Notes: generated by a model from the letters alone, not told the origin. A stretch of DNA of 18,468 bases from Verrucomicrobiota bacterium (GCA_020629815.1 JAHDCN010000003.1:13903-32370); one strand, 5' to 3'. Shown: positions 1 to 8,298, counted from the first letter of the stretch. A program made the numbers and translations.

Positions 1-1
1 T

Positions 2-97
2 ACCGGCTATCCAAATCCAGCGGGCGAATCCGCGATTGCTGCGATGTGGGGGTGGGGTGTGCATGGTTTCGATGTTGTCACAGTTCTTGACCAATGA
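2..97 (+). CDS. C-terminal end of an unidentified protein (partial)
   Basis: The frame starting at base 2 is open from the left edge to a TGA at 95-97 and reads as protein-like sequence (TGYPNPAGESAIAAMW, then WGVHGFDVVTVLDQ and stop). The other two plus-strand frames look less natural: one is rich in Cys and Arg. The gene would end 27 bp before the Nudix gene on the same strand, so the two may be cotranscribed. Only 31 codons are visible and I do not recognise the family. The alternating hydrophobic end (FDVVTVLD) could be the last beta strand of an alpha/beta enzyme, but that is a guess. Confidence 0.35.
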   Translation, partial: TGYPNPAGESAIAAMWGWGVHGFDVVTVLDQ

Positions 98-124
98 GAA
101 GGATAGAGTCTGTTTCTGTGACCT

Positions 125-595
125 ATGGGAAGATACCGACCAAACGTAGCCGCAATTCTCCGCAAGCCAAAGAATGGAAAGATTCTGGTCGGGCAAAGGG
201 CGGACCACAAAAGCTGTTGGCAGTTTCCACAGGGAGGCGTGGACAAAGGGGAGGATCTGATTGCGGCGTTGTATCGGGAGACGGAGGAGGAAATTGGCGT
301 TGCTCCGGGGAAATACCGCATCATTGAGTGCCGAACCGGCTACCGTTACAAGTTTCCCGGCGGACACTTAAAGAAAGGCAGGTTTTGCGGTCAGGAGCAG
401 ACCTACTTTCTTTGTGACTACCGGGGCAAGAAGAAAGACATCGTGCTGGATAACCACGTGCAGGAGTTCATCGACTATGCCTGGATTTATCCCGCCGATT
501 TTCAGCTCAAATGGGTGCCGAAGTTTAAGCGTCGAGTATTTAAACGCGTGTTCCGCGATTTTTTTGGCATCAAGCTCAAGCTGGCAGGAAAGTAG
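125..595 (+). CDS. rppH: Nudix hydrolase, RppH-like (RNA 5'-pyrophosphohydrolase or dinucleoside polyphosphate hydrolase)
   Basis: A 156-residue protein with a complete Nudix box at residues 37-59, matching GX5EX7REUXEEXGU: G37, E43, then RETEEEIGV at 51-59. E52, E55 and E56 are the expected Mg2+ ligands. The WQFPQGG stretch at 32-38 just before the box, the short N-terminal RPNVAAIL strand and the overall length fit the RppH/dinucleoside polyphosphate hydrolase subgroup. Such enzymes remove pyrophosphate from 5'-triphosphate RNA, starting 5'-end-dependent decay, or cleave ApnA; the sequence cannot separate the two. The C-terminus is basic (KFKRRVFKRVFRDFF), which could help RNA contact. The ATG at 125 gives the family-typical N-terminus. 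The nearest purine run (AAGGA, about 99-103) lies too far upstream to be a normal ribosome binding site. It converges with the glycosyltransferase gene across 24 bp. Confidence 0.85.
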   Translation: MGRYRPNVAAILRKPKNGKILVGQRADHKSCWQFPQGGVDKGEDLIAALYRETEEEIGVAPGKYRIIECRTGYRYKFPGGHLKKGRFCGQEQTYFLCDYRGKKKDIVLDNHVQEFIDYAWIYPADFQLKWVPKFKRRVFKRVFRDFFGIKLKLAGK

Positions 596-619
596 CAGCT
601 GAGTGATTCGCTTGTTTGT

Positions 620-1936
620 CTAGGCTGTCGTGACCGACTTTTCCAAAACCTCCAGCAGGCAGTCGCGCAATCTCTCACGGGAGTGGAGCTGATGGTAGTC
701 GCTGAAGCGCGGGTTCAGCGGATCGCCTTTCTCATTTTTTCCGTCGGCCAGGTTGTCGATCACCTGCAAGCCCGCCTGCACGTCTCCGGCTTCGAGTTGG
801 GCGCCCATGTCAAAATCCTGGACCCGTTTGCCAATGCAGGTGCCGGGTTCGGCGATCAGAAGTTTCTGAAAGACAGCAGCCTTGGTAAGCGCATTGGAGC
901 TGCACTGAAATCCCGGGTAGAGCGCCCATGCGATGTCGAACGCGGAGAATACGGCATTGTATTCGGTGCCATCGGGAATTCTCTGACCGCTGGTATCAAA
1001 GAAGATGTGATCGATCTCTCCGGAGTCGACTTTCTCCTGCAGCTTGGTGATGCGGGCCATCTGTTCTTCACTCACCCATTCGCGCTGGAAGGGGCCGGTA
1101 AATACGAAGTAGAATTTTTCCGGATCTGCCAGCTCGGCAAGATTGAGCATCTCGATGAAACCTTTTCGCGGTTCCAGACTGATCAGGCCGATAATGGTGC
1201 GGCCTTTGGATTTCTCGCGAATCGAGCGGGAGAGTTGCGTCTCTCCCTCCGGCGGCGTCTCATCGGTGATGTCAGGAAATAGTAGCGATTCGATTCCGTA
1301 TTGATCGCTCAGTAATTCTGTCGGACGCTCATCTAACTGGCCGACGATGGAGATATTCTTATTCCGAAGTAGTGGATCACCTTTGAGGAATTGTTGAACT
1401 TTTCCGAGTAGTCCTTTTCCAGTCAGCAAATGGTAGTGCTGAAAATAGATCCCACTCCAAAGGGTGCCGAGGCAATTGGGGACTGACGGAGAAGCAAACC
1501 GAAACATGGAGTCGAGCTTGGGGAAAAAGGCCATATCGACCTTCCAGCCCGAGTCTGCTTCCAGTTTTTGCATCGTAGCTGCGATCCGTTTCCAGCGCAG
1601 ATGAGTGCTGATCGGATCATGATCTCGACCGGGAAGGTAGTTTTTCCCATGCGTGATCGAAGCAAACTGAATTCGATCCATGGCTTCCGGAGTATCGGTC
1701 AGCATTTCCTGCAGCGATTCTCTGCAGTCTTCGACCTCCGGGCAAATTGCCAGCACGCGGACTCCGGATGAAGCGAGAGCCGATGCCATTTCCTTGAAGT
1801 AGGTAGCATGATGGCCATACCAAAGTGTATCAATCAGGGCTACGGTGTGCCCTGAAGAGGTGGTTTGCTTGTCTACAGCTGGGGGTGGAACGGGAGAATC
1901 CATCAATTGGCTCATGCGACTGTCTTTAATAAACAT
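620..1936 (-). CDS. GT-B fold glycosyltransferase (GT4-like), probably for exopolysaccharide
   Basis: A protein of about 438 residues with two Rossmann-like halves. The N-terminal half begins with HTVALIDTLWYGHHATYF, typical of the GT-B acceptor domain, followed by VRVLAICPE. The C-terminal half begins at KGRTIIGLISLEPRKG, which resembles the donor-domain start of GT4 enzymes, followed by FYFVFTGPF and a region around SNALTKAAVFQKLLIAEPG where GT4 enzymes bind the nucleotide sugar. The canonical EX7E motif is not clear, so the family call is tentative. Donor and acceptor are unknown. It is divergent from the co-polymerase/polymerase/GH26 operon, which points to a role in assembling the same polysaccharide. 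I chose the ATG at 1936. A TTG at 1951 extends it by five residues, and later ATGs at 1915 and 1903 are possible because no start has a convincing ribosome binding site. No signal peptide or membrane segment is seen, so it is probably cytoplasmic. Confidence 0.7.
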   Translation of the reverse strand: MFIKDSRMSQLMDSPVPPPAVDKQTTSSGHTVALIDTLWYGHHATYFKEMASALASSGVRVLAICPEVEDCRESLQEMLTDTPEAMDRIQFASITHGKNYLPGRDHDPISTHLRWKRIAATMQKLEADSGWKVDMAFFPKLDSMFRFASPSVPNCLGTLWSGIYFQHYHLLTGKGLLGKVQQFLKGDPLLRNKNISIVGQLDERPTELLSDQYGIESLLFPDITDETPPEGETQLSRSIREKSKGRTIIGLISLEPRKGFIEMLNLAELADPEKFYFVFTGPFQREWVSEEQMARITKLQEKVDSGEIDHIFFDTSGQRIPDGTEYNAVFSAFDIAWALYPGFQCSSNALTKAAVFQKLLIAEPGTCIGKRVQDFDMGAQLEAGDVQAGLQVIDNLADGKNEKGDPLNPRFSDYHQLHSRERLRDCLLEVLEKSVTTA

Positions 1937-1987
1937 AATTTCTGTAACCAATGTTGCAAAAGGATTTCTAATTAATGCTTCTCGAAT

Positions 1988-2016
1988 CTGAGAATTTTTT
2001 CACAATTGGCTAGAAT
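1988..2016 (+). promoter_or_regulatory. Candidate sigma-70 promoter for the polysaccharide operon, with an inverted repeat over the -10
   Basis: CTGAGA at 1988-1993 and TAGAAT at 2011-2016 are 17 bp apart, matching the consensus at 4/6 and 5/6 positions. The start codon is about 40 bp downstream. A six-base inverted repeat, CACAAT (2001-2006) and ATTGTG (2017-2022), brackets the -10 hexamer and could be an operator. The region is AT-rich and lies between divergent genes, so chance matches are likely. Confidence 0.3.
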
Positions 2017-2056
2017 ATTGTGGTTTTTCTAGTAAATTGAAAATGTTCCGTTCTAC

Positions 2057-4150
2057 ATGAATACTTTTTCAACTCCTGACCTGCCAAATGAGGCAGAGCC
2101 AAGGCCGGAGAATTCCGGTAGTGGTGCCGTTCTGCCTTCGCTGGACCTTGTTCAGCTCTGGGAGTGGGCCCGTCCACGTTTGTGGATACCAATTGCCTGT
2201 GTGCTTTTGGCAATCATAGGGGCGTTTATTTACGTTTCCTTTTTTGCGGTTCCTCTCTATGCATCGAGTGCGCATTTGTATTTGGAACCGTCACGAATGA
2301 TCGGTGGCCAGAATCAACAAGGTTCCTATGGCAGTATTGATGTCTTGAAGTCGATCGAGCAGAGAGCTGTTTCAGCTTCTGTTATTTTGCGGGTCGTAGA
2401 GCAACTGGAACTCGAAGAAGAGGATGGCTTTTATTCCAAGGACTGGGTAACGGCGGACATCATTCGGTCAATGAGACGCCGGGTTTCGGCTCAGCTGAAT
2501 CGGGGATCCCGTGTGGTCGTGATTCGGGCCACTCATTGGAGACCGGAAGTCGCGCGGGATTTGGCCAGTGCTTTTGCTACGGCTGCGATTGAGCAGATGG
2601 AAGAGGAGAATACTTCTGCGGCAGCACAAATGCAGATGAAGCTTCGCAACGAGATCGACGATCAGAAGTCGAAGATTTTCGAATCAGAAGAGAAGCTGCA
2701 CACTTTTTCCACCGAAGTCGCAGGGTTGCCGTGGTCGGAGGGGACCAACATTGTTCAGAAACAGTTGGAGAAGATGACCGATAACCTCAATGAGGCAAAT
2801 CGTGAGGTAAAGGACGCCGAGATTCTTTTGAGTCAGTGGAACAAAGTCCGGGGCAGCGACCCGATGCAGATATTGCAGATGGACGAGGTTTCCAGTCGCG
2901 AGCCGATTCCTGATATTCTGAAACAGTTGGCGGATCGCCGGGCGAAATATTCGGCTCTGGAGCGTTCGGAGGGACCGCGCAGTCCGGAGCTGAAGGCCGC
3001 TCAAAGTGAGGTGATTACGTATGAGAAGGAGCTGATGAGCAGCATCCTCGTTATTGGTGAGTCTTTTCAGAAGGGATACGACCGGGCTTTGGACAAGCAG
3101 GCGCGGGTGAAGACGGAGATGGACATGCTTAAAGCGAACAACATCAATCTCGAAGAAAAACTGCGGGAACACCGTGAGCTTTCTCTGGAACTGGAATCCC
3201 AGCAGATCGCTTTGAAAGGTTTGTTGAATGACCAGAACAATCTGAATGCAATCTCAGGAATCTACGATTCCCAAACACGGATCATCGAAGAGCCTTTCGT
3301 GGACAACAAACCGTACTCTCCGAAGAAGGCGATCACGATGATTTTCGCGACCTTTGCCGGTGGGCTTGGTGGAATGAGTATTCTCGGATTTTTGTATTTC
3401 CTTAAGCGCAAGGTTGAGTCGGTTCGCGACGTTGAAGGAGCGTTGTTGTCAAACGTAGTCGCTTCATTGCCGAGAAAGCCGACAGTTGAAGATCTGTCTT
3501 CCACTTACCGACGCTTGCAGGCCAAATTGAGCCTCTGTGGAAGACACCGTATTCGCGGGTTCCATTCGGTTGTTTTTTCCAGCTACGAGGGAGGAGCAGG
3601 ACGGACCACTTTTGCTTTGGGATATGCGCAGGAAATGGCAGCTCAGGGTTCCAATGTGCTTTTGATCGATGGAGATATTCGCAACTATGCAGCGGCCCGG
3701 CATCTGGCAATCGGAGCGCCTCCCGGTGGTGCGTTTTCGCCGACACGGGTGCCTAATCTGCATCTGATCTATGGCAATGCGATCTTTGGCCAGGGTGGTT
3801 CCCCCCTGCATACTCTTTCTGAAATTTTACCATGGGCGGGGAAACATTTTGACTGCGTTGTGGTCGATAGTCCTCCGCTCAGCGACGGCAATGAAGGGCT
3901 GTATTTCTCCGCTGTTTGTGATGCTACCTGCCTCATCGCCCGTTCGGGTACCACCGAGGCGACTCACCTGAAGAAATCGAAGAACGAGGTTGTGGAAGCC
4001 GGTGCCAATCAGGTGTTCGGATTGTTGAATTTTGCGCCTTCCTCAAAGCGACGTTTGTTTGCTTCGCAGAACCTGTTGCTGCCAAACAAGAAGAGTCCCA
4101 ATTTCGGCAGTAGTCACTCCCGCATCGGTCAGATAGAAAATGTTCCCTAG
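2057..4150 (+). CDS. Wzz/Wzc-like polysaccharide co-polymerase with a degenerate BY-kinase domain
   Basis: A 697-residue inner-membrane protein of the Wzc type. A cytoplasmic tail is followed by TM1 (about 42-63), a long periplasmic part rich in heptad-like helices (about 170-400, probable coiled coil), a proline-containing KPYSPKK motif (418-424) and TM2 (about 425-449). A cytoplasmic P-loop domain (about 490-665) follows. Walker A' is LLIDGD (D538, D540) and Walker B is CVVVDSPP (D604), as in bacterial tyrosine kinases. The Walker A loop reads GGAGRTT, with Arg516 where the catalytic Lys should be. After Walker B the only tyrosine is in GLYFSAV, so the usual C-terminal tyrosine cluster is missing. 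The family controls polysaccharide chain length and export; the kinase half normally cycles by autophosphorylation, which this copy may not do. The gene overlaps the polymerase gene by 11 bp. The ATG at 2057 is the natural start, though no ribosome binding site is evident. Confidence 0.85.
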   Translation: MNTFSTPDLPNEAEPRPENSGSGAVLPSLDLVQLWEWARPRLWIPIACVLLAIIGAFIYVSFFAVPLYASSAHLYLEPSRMIGGQNQQGSYGSIDVLKSIEQRAVSASVILRVVEQLELEEEDGFYSKDWVTADIIRSMRRRVSAQLNRGSRVVVIRATHWRPEVARDLASAFATAAIEQMEEENTSAAAQMQMKLRNEIDDQKSKIFESEEKLHTFSTEVAGLPWSEGTNIVQKQLEKMTDNLNEANREVKDAEILLSQWNKVRGSDPMQILQMDEVSSREPIPDILKQLADRRAKYSALERSEGPRSPELKAAQSEVITYEKELMSSILVIGESFQKGYDRALDKQARVKTEMDMLKANNINLEEKLREHRELSLELESQQIALKGLLNDQNNLNAISGIYDSQTRIIEEPFVDNKPYSPKKAITMIFATFAGGLGGMSILGFLYFLKRKVESVRDVEGALLSNVVASLPRKPTVEDLSSTYRRLQAKLSLCGRHRIRGFHSVVFSSYEGGAGRTTFALGYAQEMAAQGSNVLLIDGDIRNYAAARHLAIGAPPGGAFSPTRVPNLHLIYGNAIFGQGGSPLHTLSEILPWAGKHFDCVVVDSPPLSDGNEGLYFSAVCDATCLIARSGTTEATHLKKSKNEVVEAGANQVFGLLNFAPSSKRRLFASQNLLLPNKKSPNFGSSHSRIGQIENVP

Positions 4151-5546
4151 TACCCAGTTTCACCGGGAACGTCTGGTGCAACAATTGCTGTGGTGGTGCT
4201 ACGTTCTGTTCGCGTTCTCTTTTGTCTTTGATTACCGCGCCCCTGATATTGGATTTGCGGAAGGCAAAACGGGTGGTTCGCCAGTGCAGTATTTGATGCT
4301 GTTGGTCGCGCTTGCCAGTGGTTTCGCATCTGCAGTGATCGGTTGGCGTTTGCTTCTGGTGCGGCCCGGAGTTTGGCTGATTCTGATTTGGTTCGGCTAT
4401 CTCGGATTCTCGCTCTTCAGCTCGTTGGCGAATGGGGTGCCGCCTTCCATGGTTCTTCGGCTAATGGTGGCCCCGATCCTGGTAGGTTTGGGAATCGTCA
4501 CAGCGCACTGTGCTTTGGTTTCGGGAGCCACGCCTGCCAAGGTAGTGAAAGTTTTTCTGGTGGTCTGCGTAGTGAACATGGTTTGGCAGACAATGTTCTC
4601 CTATGTCACGAGTGGCAACGCGGCGACGGAGACAAGACCTGAGGTCAGCCCCGGTGTTCGTTTTGCCTTCGCATGGATGGCGGCCTGTGTGTTCCTTTCC
4701 AATCGGGTGAAGCCCAGCGCGTTGATGATGGGCGGATTGGCGGTATTGATCTGTGTGCTCTGCATGACCCGGAGCTCGATCATGTATCTGTTTGTCGCTC
4801 TTTTCGCAGGCGGTCTTTTCGTTCTATGGGGGATGATGTTGCGCCGGTTCAATGGATTGCATTTGGTCCGACGATCGACGGCGATGATCGGTGTGGTCGT
4901 TTTAGCGTCAGTGATCATTTTTCTCGTGGTGTATTCTGTCCCTGCACTCCGGGATTGGTGGATTGAGCGGCTTTTCTACTCGGATGGCGGAGGATCGACT
5001 TCAGAGGATATGTCGATGCTGACTCGAAAGGCAGAGGCGGAGGCCATGTTCTCTATTCTGAACGAGAACAAGTTTTCCTGGGTTTGGGGCAAGGGTTACG
5101 GAGCCACGTATCACTGGAATGATGACTACCTTCCTGAGCTATATCTGACCTACAGAAAACTCGAAGAGTATCCGTCAGAAATTACCTCTGCCGGTCACAG
5201 TTTGTGGACATACTCTGTCTTTGCTTCGGGGATTTTCGGAGTCATTGCGTGGCTACTGTTATTTTCCATACCGGCGTTTGCCGCCTTGGTGGCTTCATAT
5301 AAGCAATCACGTCTGGCTGACTGGAAAGATGATTTTCATTATGTAGGGCTGGGATTCATCTGTTCGGTTACGATGATCTCTGCAACGATTCTGGAGAACC
5401 CTTTTGATAACCGGATAACCGGTCCTCTAACCGGAATCGCAGCTGCCTTACCTCTCTATTATATTACCCAGGCCTACCTGCTGCAGCGAAGTCGTAATCG
5501 TGAGGTGGATAACCAATGGCAATTGCAATACGAAAGAGCGTCCTGA
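4140..5546 (+). CDS. O-antigen ligase/polymerase-like (Wzy-type) membrane protein
   Basis: A 468-residue polytopic membrane protein with roughly eleven or twelve hydrophobic segments from about residue 18 to 450. A larger polar loop at about 270-350 contains LTRKAEAEAMFSIL and WGKGYGATYHW, followed by AGHSLWTYSVFASGIFGVI. The G-x-G-Y followed by G-H-S-x-x-x-x-x-x-x-x-G-x-x-G pattern is typical of the Wzy_C/O-antigen ligase superfamily, whose periplasmic loop carries the active site. These proteins polymerise or ligate undecaprenyl-linked glycans on the periplasmic face. Position between the co-polymerase (11-bp overlap) and the GH26 gene (31-bp overlap) supports a polymerase role in exopolysaccharide synthesis over an LPS ligase role, but sequence alone does not settle it. 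The overlaps imply translational coupling in one transcript. Confidence 0.8.
   Translation: MFPSTQFHRERLVQQLLWWCYVLFAFSFVFDYRAPDIGFAEGKTGGSPVQYLMLLVALASGFASAVIGWRLLLVRPGVWLILIWFGYLGFSLFSSLANGVPPSMVLRLMVAPILVGLGIVTAHCALVSGATPAKVVKVFLVVCVVNMVWQTMFSYVTSGNAATETRPEVSPGVRFAFAWMAACVFLSNRVKPSALMMGGLAVLICVLCMTRSSIMYLFVALFAGGLFVLWGMMLRRFNGLHLVRRSTAMIGVVVLASVIIFLVVYSVPALRDWWIERLFYSDGGGSTSEDMSMLTRKAEAEAMFSILNENKFSWVWGKGYGATYHWNDDYLPELYLTYRKLEEYPSEITSAGHSLWTYSVFASGIFGVIAWLLLFSIPAFAALVASYKQSRLADWKDDFHYVGLGFICSVTMISATILENPFDNRITGPLTGIAAALPLYYITQAYLLQRSRNREVDNQWQLQYERAS
5502..5508 (+). promoter_or_regulatory. Ribosome binding site of the GH26-type gene
   Basis: GAGGTGG ends seven bases before the ATG at 5516 and lies inside the coding sequence of the preceding gene. 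It is the only clear Shine-Dalgarno-like element before a gene in the window, and it supports the overlapping start and its signal peptide. Confidence 0.5.
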
Positions 5547-7231
5547 TATTGGCCGCGATTGGTGCTGTCTGTAGTACTGCGGTTACTGACGAGAATACCC
5601 GCTTCGGTGTTCACACCAGCACGACCGATATTGATCGACTGGCAGCCTGGCAGGACTGGACAGCAGAAAGAGCTACCGTTGTGGGTGAGAATCTTTTTGC
5701 TCAAACATGGGAAGATCTACGAGGGAAGAATCCCAATGGCGGCACGGGATTTACGCTGAATCAGTGGAAGCGCGGGCTGTCTCGCTATCGCGGAGAAGTG
5801 GATCGGGACGAGTTTGTGATGGAGTTTGCTTTGCCGGTATTCCCAACCCGGGAATCAAGAAGCTCGCCGGACTACTCCTCCATTTCGGAAAAGTGGGCGC
5901 AAGGTGCCGCGGGCGAGTTTGATCGGTATTTTGTCGATTTGGCTCGGGCACTGGTTCGCAGCGGCTGGGGCAATGCGTACCTGCGGCCAGCCTGGGAGTT
6001 TAATTTGCCCTCTTCGGTTACCCTTTGGGGACTGAGGGATTTACCGGATCAATGGGCCTATTTTCCGGAATACTGGCAGCGGATTCACCGAGCAATGATG
6101 TCGGTCGAAGGGGCAGATTTCCAATGGGTTTGGTGCGTGTTGCTGGATGGAGATACCAGTTCCTATGATCCACGTGCAGTGAATTGGCCTGGTGATGAGT
6201 ATGTGGATATCGTGAGTGTCGATCTGTATGACAACTCAGGCTTGCTCTACTACCAGAGGTATCGGGAGGAACCGAAATTTTCATGGGAAACTCTGCGAAA
6301 GTGGAACTGGGATCGACTGCAAACCGGTGAGAGAAGGCATCCCTACAGTGGTGAAGTGGAGGCCGGGAAGAATATCCTGTCGCTGGATAGCATGTATGAG
6401 TTCGCGCGCCAAAAGGGAAAGCCTTTTGCCATCAGTGAGTGGGGAATTGATAACGGAGCCCTGTTCCCGGAAGCGACCAGTTTCGGAGGTAATGACAACC
6501 CGGACTTCATAAAGAATGTGGCCGGCTGGATTTACGAGCGGGAGGTCCTGTATGCGATCTACTTTGAAATGTTCCTGGTCTCAAAAGAGTTCGGTTTTGT
6601 AAATCACTCGATCCTCCCGAACTACTGGTCGGAAAGTCGCCAGGGCAGTGACTTTGCTCTTCCCTGGAAAGTTGCCAACCCTTTGAGCTCAACGCAGTAT
6701 CTCCGTTCCTTCATGAAGCGGGGGGCATCCTTTCCTCAAAAGAAGAGGATTTTCTGGTCCGGCGATGATGATTCCCAGACTGACCCGTGGATAGTGAAAA
6801 ACGGATGTGAGCAACTGGGAGCGGCCTATCGATTGGAGAGTACCGATCAAAAATCTGCGACGTTGGAAGCAGAGCTGCCGGATTGGGAAATATTGACTGT
6901 CGAGCTGTCGCAGCCCGGAGCCGGCTCTACTTCAATTGAAATAGAGAGTGCAATGCTCAATTTTACCCCGACCGAATCAGGTCATCTGGGCGCTGTTAAT
7001 GTGCGCAAGGCTGACGGCAACGTTGCGAATGTTAAAGTGCCGAGCCGTTATAAAATCGGCAGCACTTATGTACCTTTTACTTTCTGGAAAAACGATGACA
7101 GGATTTCGATTCAGGTTGGTCGTGAAAATCTGGATACAACATTTCCCGTCGAAACAGAAATCGACAAAACCCTTCGAATTTCCAATTCGTCAGGAGCTGT
7201 TACCTACCTGAGGAGAGTTTCCTATCAGTAG
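5516..7231 (+). CDS. Secreted GH26-like glycoside hydrolase of the exopolysaccharide operon
   Basis: A 571-residue protein. Residues 1 to about 23 form a signal peptide (basic MAIAIRK, then a hydrophobic run), so it is exported. The catalytic part (about 28-390) has the clan GH-A landmarks of family 26 beta-mannanase-like enzymes: YLRPAWEFN, where E161 should be the acid/base; FQWVWC; YVDIVSVDLYD; and PFAISEWG, where E308 should be the nucleophile. The C-terminal part (about 410-571) looks beta-rich and is probably an accessory or carbohydrate-binding domain that I cannot name. The gene overlaps the polymerase-like gene by 31 bp and has its own Shine-Dalgarno (GAGGTGG). The context suggests it trims or releases the polysaccharide made by this operon, or clears misplaced chains from the periplasm, more than it scavenges food. 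The actual linkage is unknown. Confidence 0.8.
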   Translation: MAIAIRKSVLILAAIGAVCSTAVTDENTRFGVHTSTTDIDRLAAWQDWTAERATVVGENLFAQTWEDLRGKNPNGGTGFTLNQWKRGLSRYRGEVDRDEFVMEFALPVFPTRESRSSPDYSSISEKWAQGAAGEFDRYFVDLARALVRSGWGNAYLRPAWEFNLPSSVTLWGLRDLPDQWAYFPEYWQRIHRAMMSVEGADFQWVWCVLLDGDTSSYDPRAVNWPGDEYVDIVSVDLYDNSGLLYYQRYREEPKFSWETLRKWNWDRLQTGERRHPYSGEVEAGKNILSLDSMYEFARQKGKPFAISEWGIDNGALFPEATSFGGNDNPDFIKNVAGWIYEREVLYAIYFEMFLVSKEFGFVNHSILPNYWSESRQGSDFALPWKVANPLSSTQYLRSFMKRGASFPQKKRIFWSGDDDSQTDPWIVKNGCEQLGAAYRLESTDQKSATLEAELPDWEILTVELSQPGAGSTSIEIESAMLNFTPTESGHLGAVNVRKADGNVANVKVPSRYKIGSTYVPFTFWKNDDRISIQVGRENLDTTFPVETEIDKTLRISNSSGAVTYLRRVSYQ

Positions 7232-7242
7232 GAGGTTCGGTT

Positions 7243-8298
7243 TTAAACCCGGTCTTTCCAGGCGTCGACGATTTGGCTGATCGTTTCCTCCAGGCTGACG
7301 GAGATATCCCAGTTCGGATAGTGCTCCCTCATTTTCCGCAAGTCGGAGTAGTAGACGATATGATCGCCGATACGGTTGTCATCGACATACTCGTAAACCA
7401 TTTCCTTACCGGAGAATTTCTCCGCGATTTTGAATGCTTCCAGGATCGAGCATGAGTTGTCTTTGCCTCCGCCAATATTGTAAACTTCGCCGCTGCGCGG
7501 GGCTTCGCTGAATGCATGGATGAACCGCGCGACGTCGAGGCTGTGAATGTTATCCCGCACTTGTTTACCCAGGTAGCCAAAAACGTTGTACTGCTTACCT
7601 TCCAAGTTGCATTTGACCAGGTAGCTCAAGAACCCGTGAAGCTCTACACCGCTGTGGCTGGGACCGGTGAGACATCCCCCCCGCAAACAACAGGTGGGCA
7701 TATCGAAGTAGCGGCCATACTCCTGAACCATTACGTCAGCAGCGACCTTGGAGGCGCCGAACAGAGAGTGCTTGGACTGGTCGATCGAAAAATCCTCTGC
7801 GATGCCGTTCTCATAGGCTGGATCATCAAAGTCCCAACGGGTTTCGAGTTCCGCCCGTTTGATCTCGTTGGGTTTGTCACCGTATACCTTATTGGTCGAC
7901 ATATGGATAAACGGCGACTCGGGACAGGATTGCCTGGCCGACTCCAGAAGATTCAAAGTGCCCACCGCGTTCGTATCAAAATCATCAAAAGGAATTGCCG
8001 CTGCCCGATCGTGGCTGGGTTGAGCTGCAGTATGGACAATCACATCGGGCTGGAGATTCTTGAGCAGGTCAAGCACGCCTTGCCGGTCACGGATGTCGAG
8101 CTCGTGATGCTCAAAGTTCGACAGATCATTCTGCAACTGTTGCTGGTTCCAGCGAGTGTCGCCTTTTTCACCGAAAAACACTGCGCGCTGATTGTTATCA
8201 ACCCCATGAATTTTCCAACCGAGCTCGGAAAAGAAACGGCAGACTTCGGAGCCGATTAGTCCGGATGATCCAGTGACAAGAACTTGCTTATTGCTCAT
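7243..8298 (-). CDS. NAD-dependent sugar-nucleotide epimerase, CDP-paratose 2-epimerase-like
   Basis: A 351-residue extended short-chain dehydrogenase/reductase. The N-terminal [12 protein letters not shown] (7-17) is the GxxGxxG nucleotide loop and D34 sits where NAD-specific enzymes bind ribose. STNKVYG (134-140) carries the active-site Ser/Thr. The family block [18 protein letters not shown] (206-223), followed by [10 protein letters not shown], is characteristic of CDP-paratose/CDP-tyvelose 2-epimerase-like proteins. The YxxxK motif reads FGASK, with Phe180 where the catalytic Tyr normally is and Lys184 kept; the codon is clearly TTC. The substrate is therefore uncertain; close family members are often annotated only as NAD-dependent epimerases. 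It lies downstream of the EboE-like gene on the same strand (150-bp gap) and converges with the GH26 gene 11 bp away. It could supply a sugar nucleotide for the neighbouring polysaccharide genes. Confidence 0.8.
   Translation of the reverse strand: MSNKQVLVTGSSGLIGSEVCRFFSELGWKIHGVDNNQRAVFFGEKGDTRWNQQQLQNDLSNFEHHELDIRDRQGVLDLLKNLQPDVIVHTAAQPSHDRAAAIPFDDFDTNAVGTLNLLESARQSCPESPFIHMSTNKVYGDKPNEIKRAELETRWDFDDPAYENGIAEDFSIDQSKHSLFGASKVAADVMVQEYGRYFDMPTCCLRGGCLTGPSHSGVELHGFLSYLVKCNLEGKQYNVFGYLGKQVRDNIHSLDVARFIHAFSEAPRSGEVYNIGGGKDNSCSILEAFKIAEKFSGKEMVYEYVDDNRIGDHIVYYSDLRKMREHYPNWDISVSLEETISQIVDAWKDRV

Noticed and set aside
2..97. Possible dihydropteroate-synthase-like C-terminus for the partial upstream gene
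   Set aside because: The pattern of a final hydrophobic strand is only vaguely similar, and the characteristic RVHDV ending is not present.
94..327. Plus-strand frame starting at 94 that overlaps the Nudix gene
   Set aside because: Composition is Arg/Gly-rich and it conflicts with the frame containing an intact Nudix box.
683..1282. 199-codon open frame on the plus strand opposite the glycosyltransferase
   Set aside because: It lies wholly antisense to a gene with clear glycosyltransferase features and shows no recognisable domain; it arises from codon usage of the real gene.
2684..3172. 162-codon minus-strand frame inside the co-polymerase gene
   Set aside because: Antisense to the coiled-coil region; the composition (many Leu, Arg and Gln) mirrors the Glu/Lys/Leu codons of the true gene.
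7516..8259. 247-codon plus-strand frame opposite the epimerase
   Set aside because: The opposite strand encodes a full epimerase with all motifs, and the plus-strand translation has no family features.
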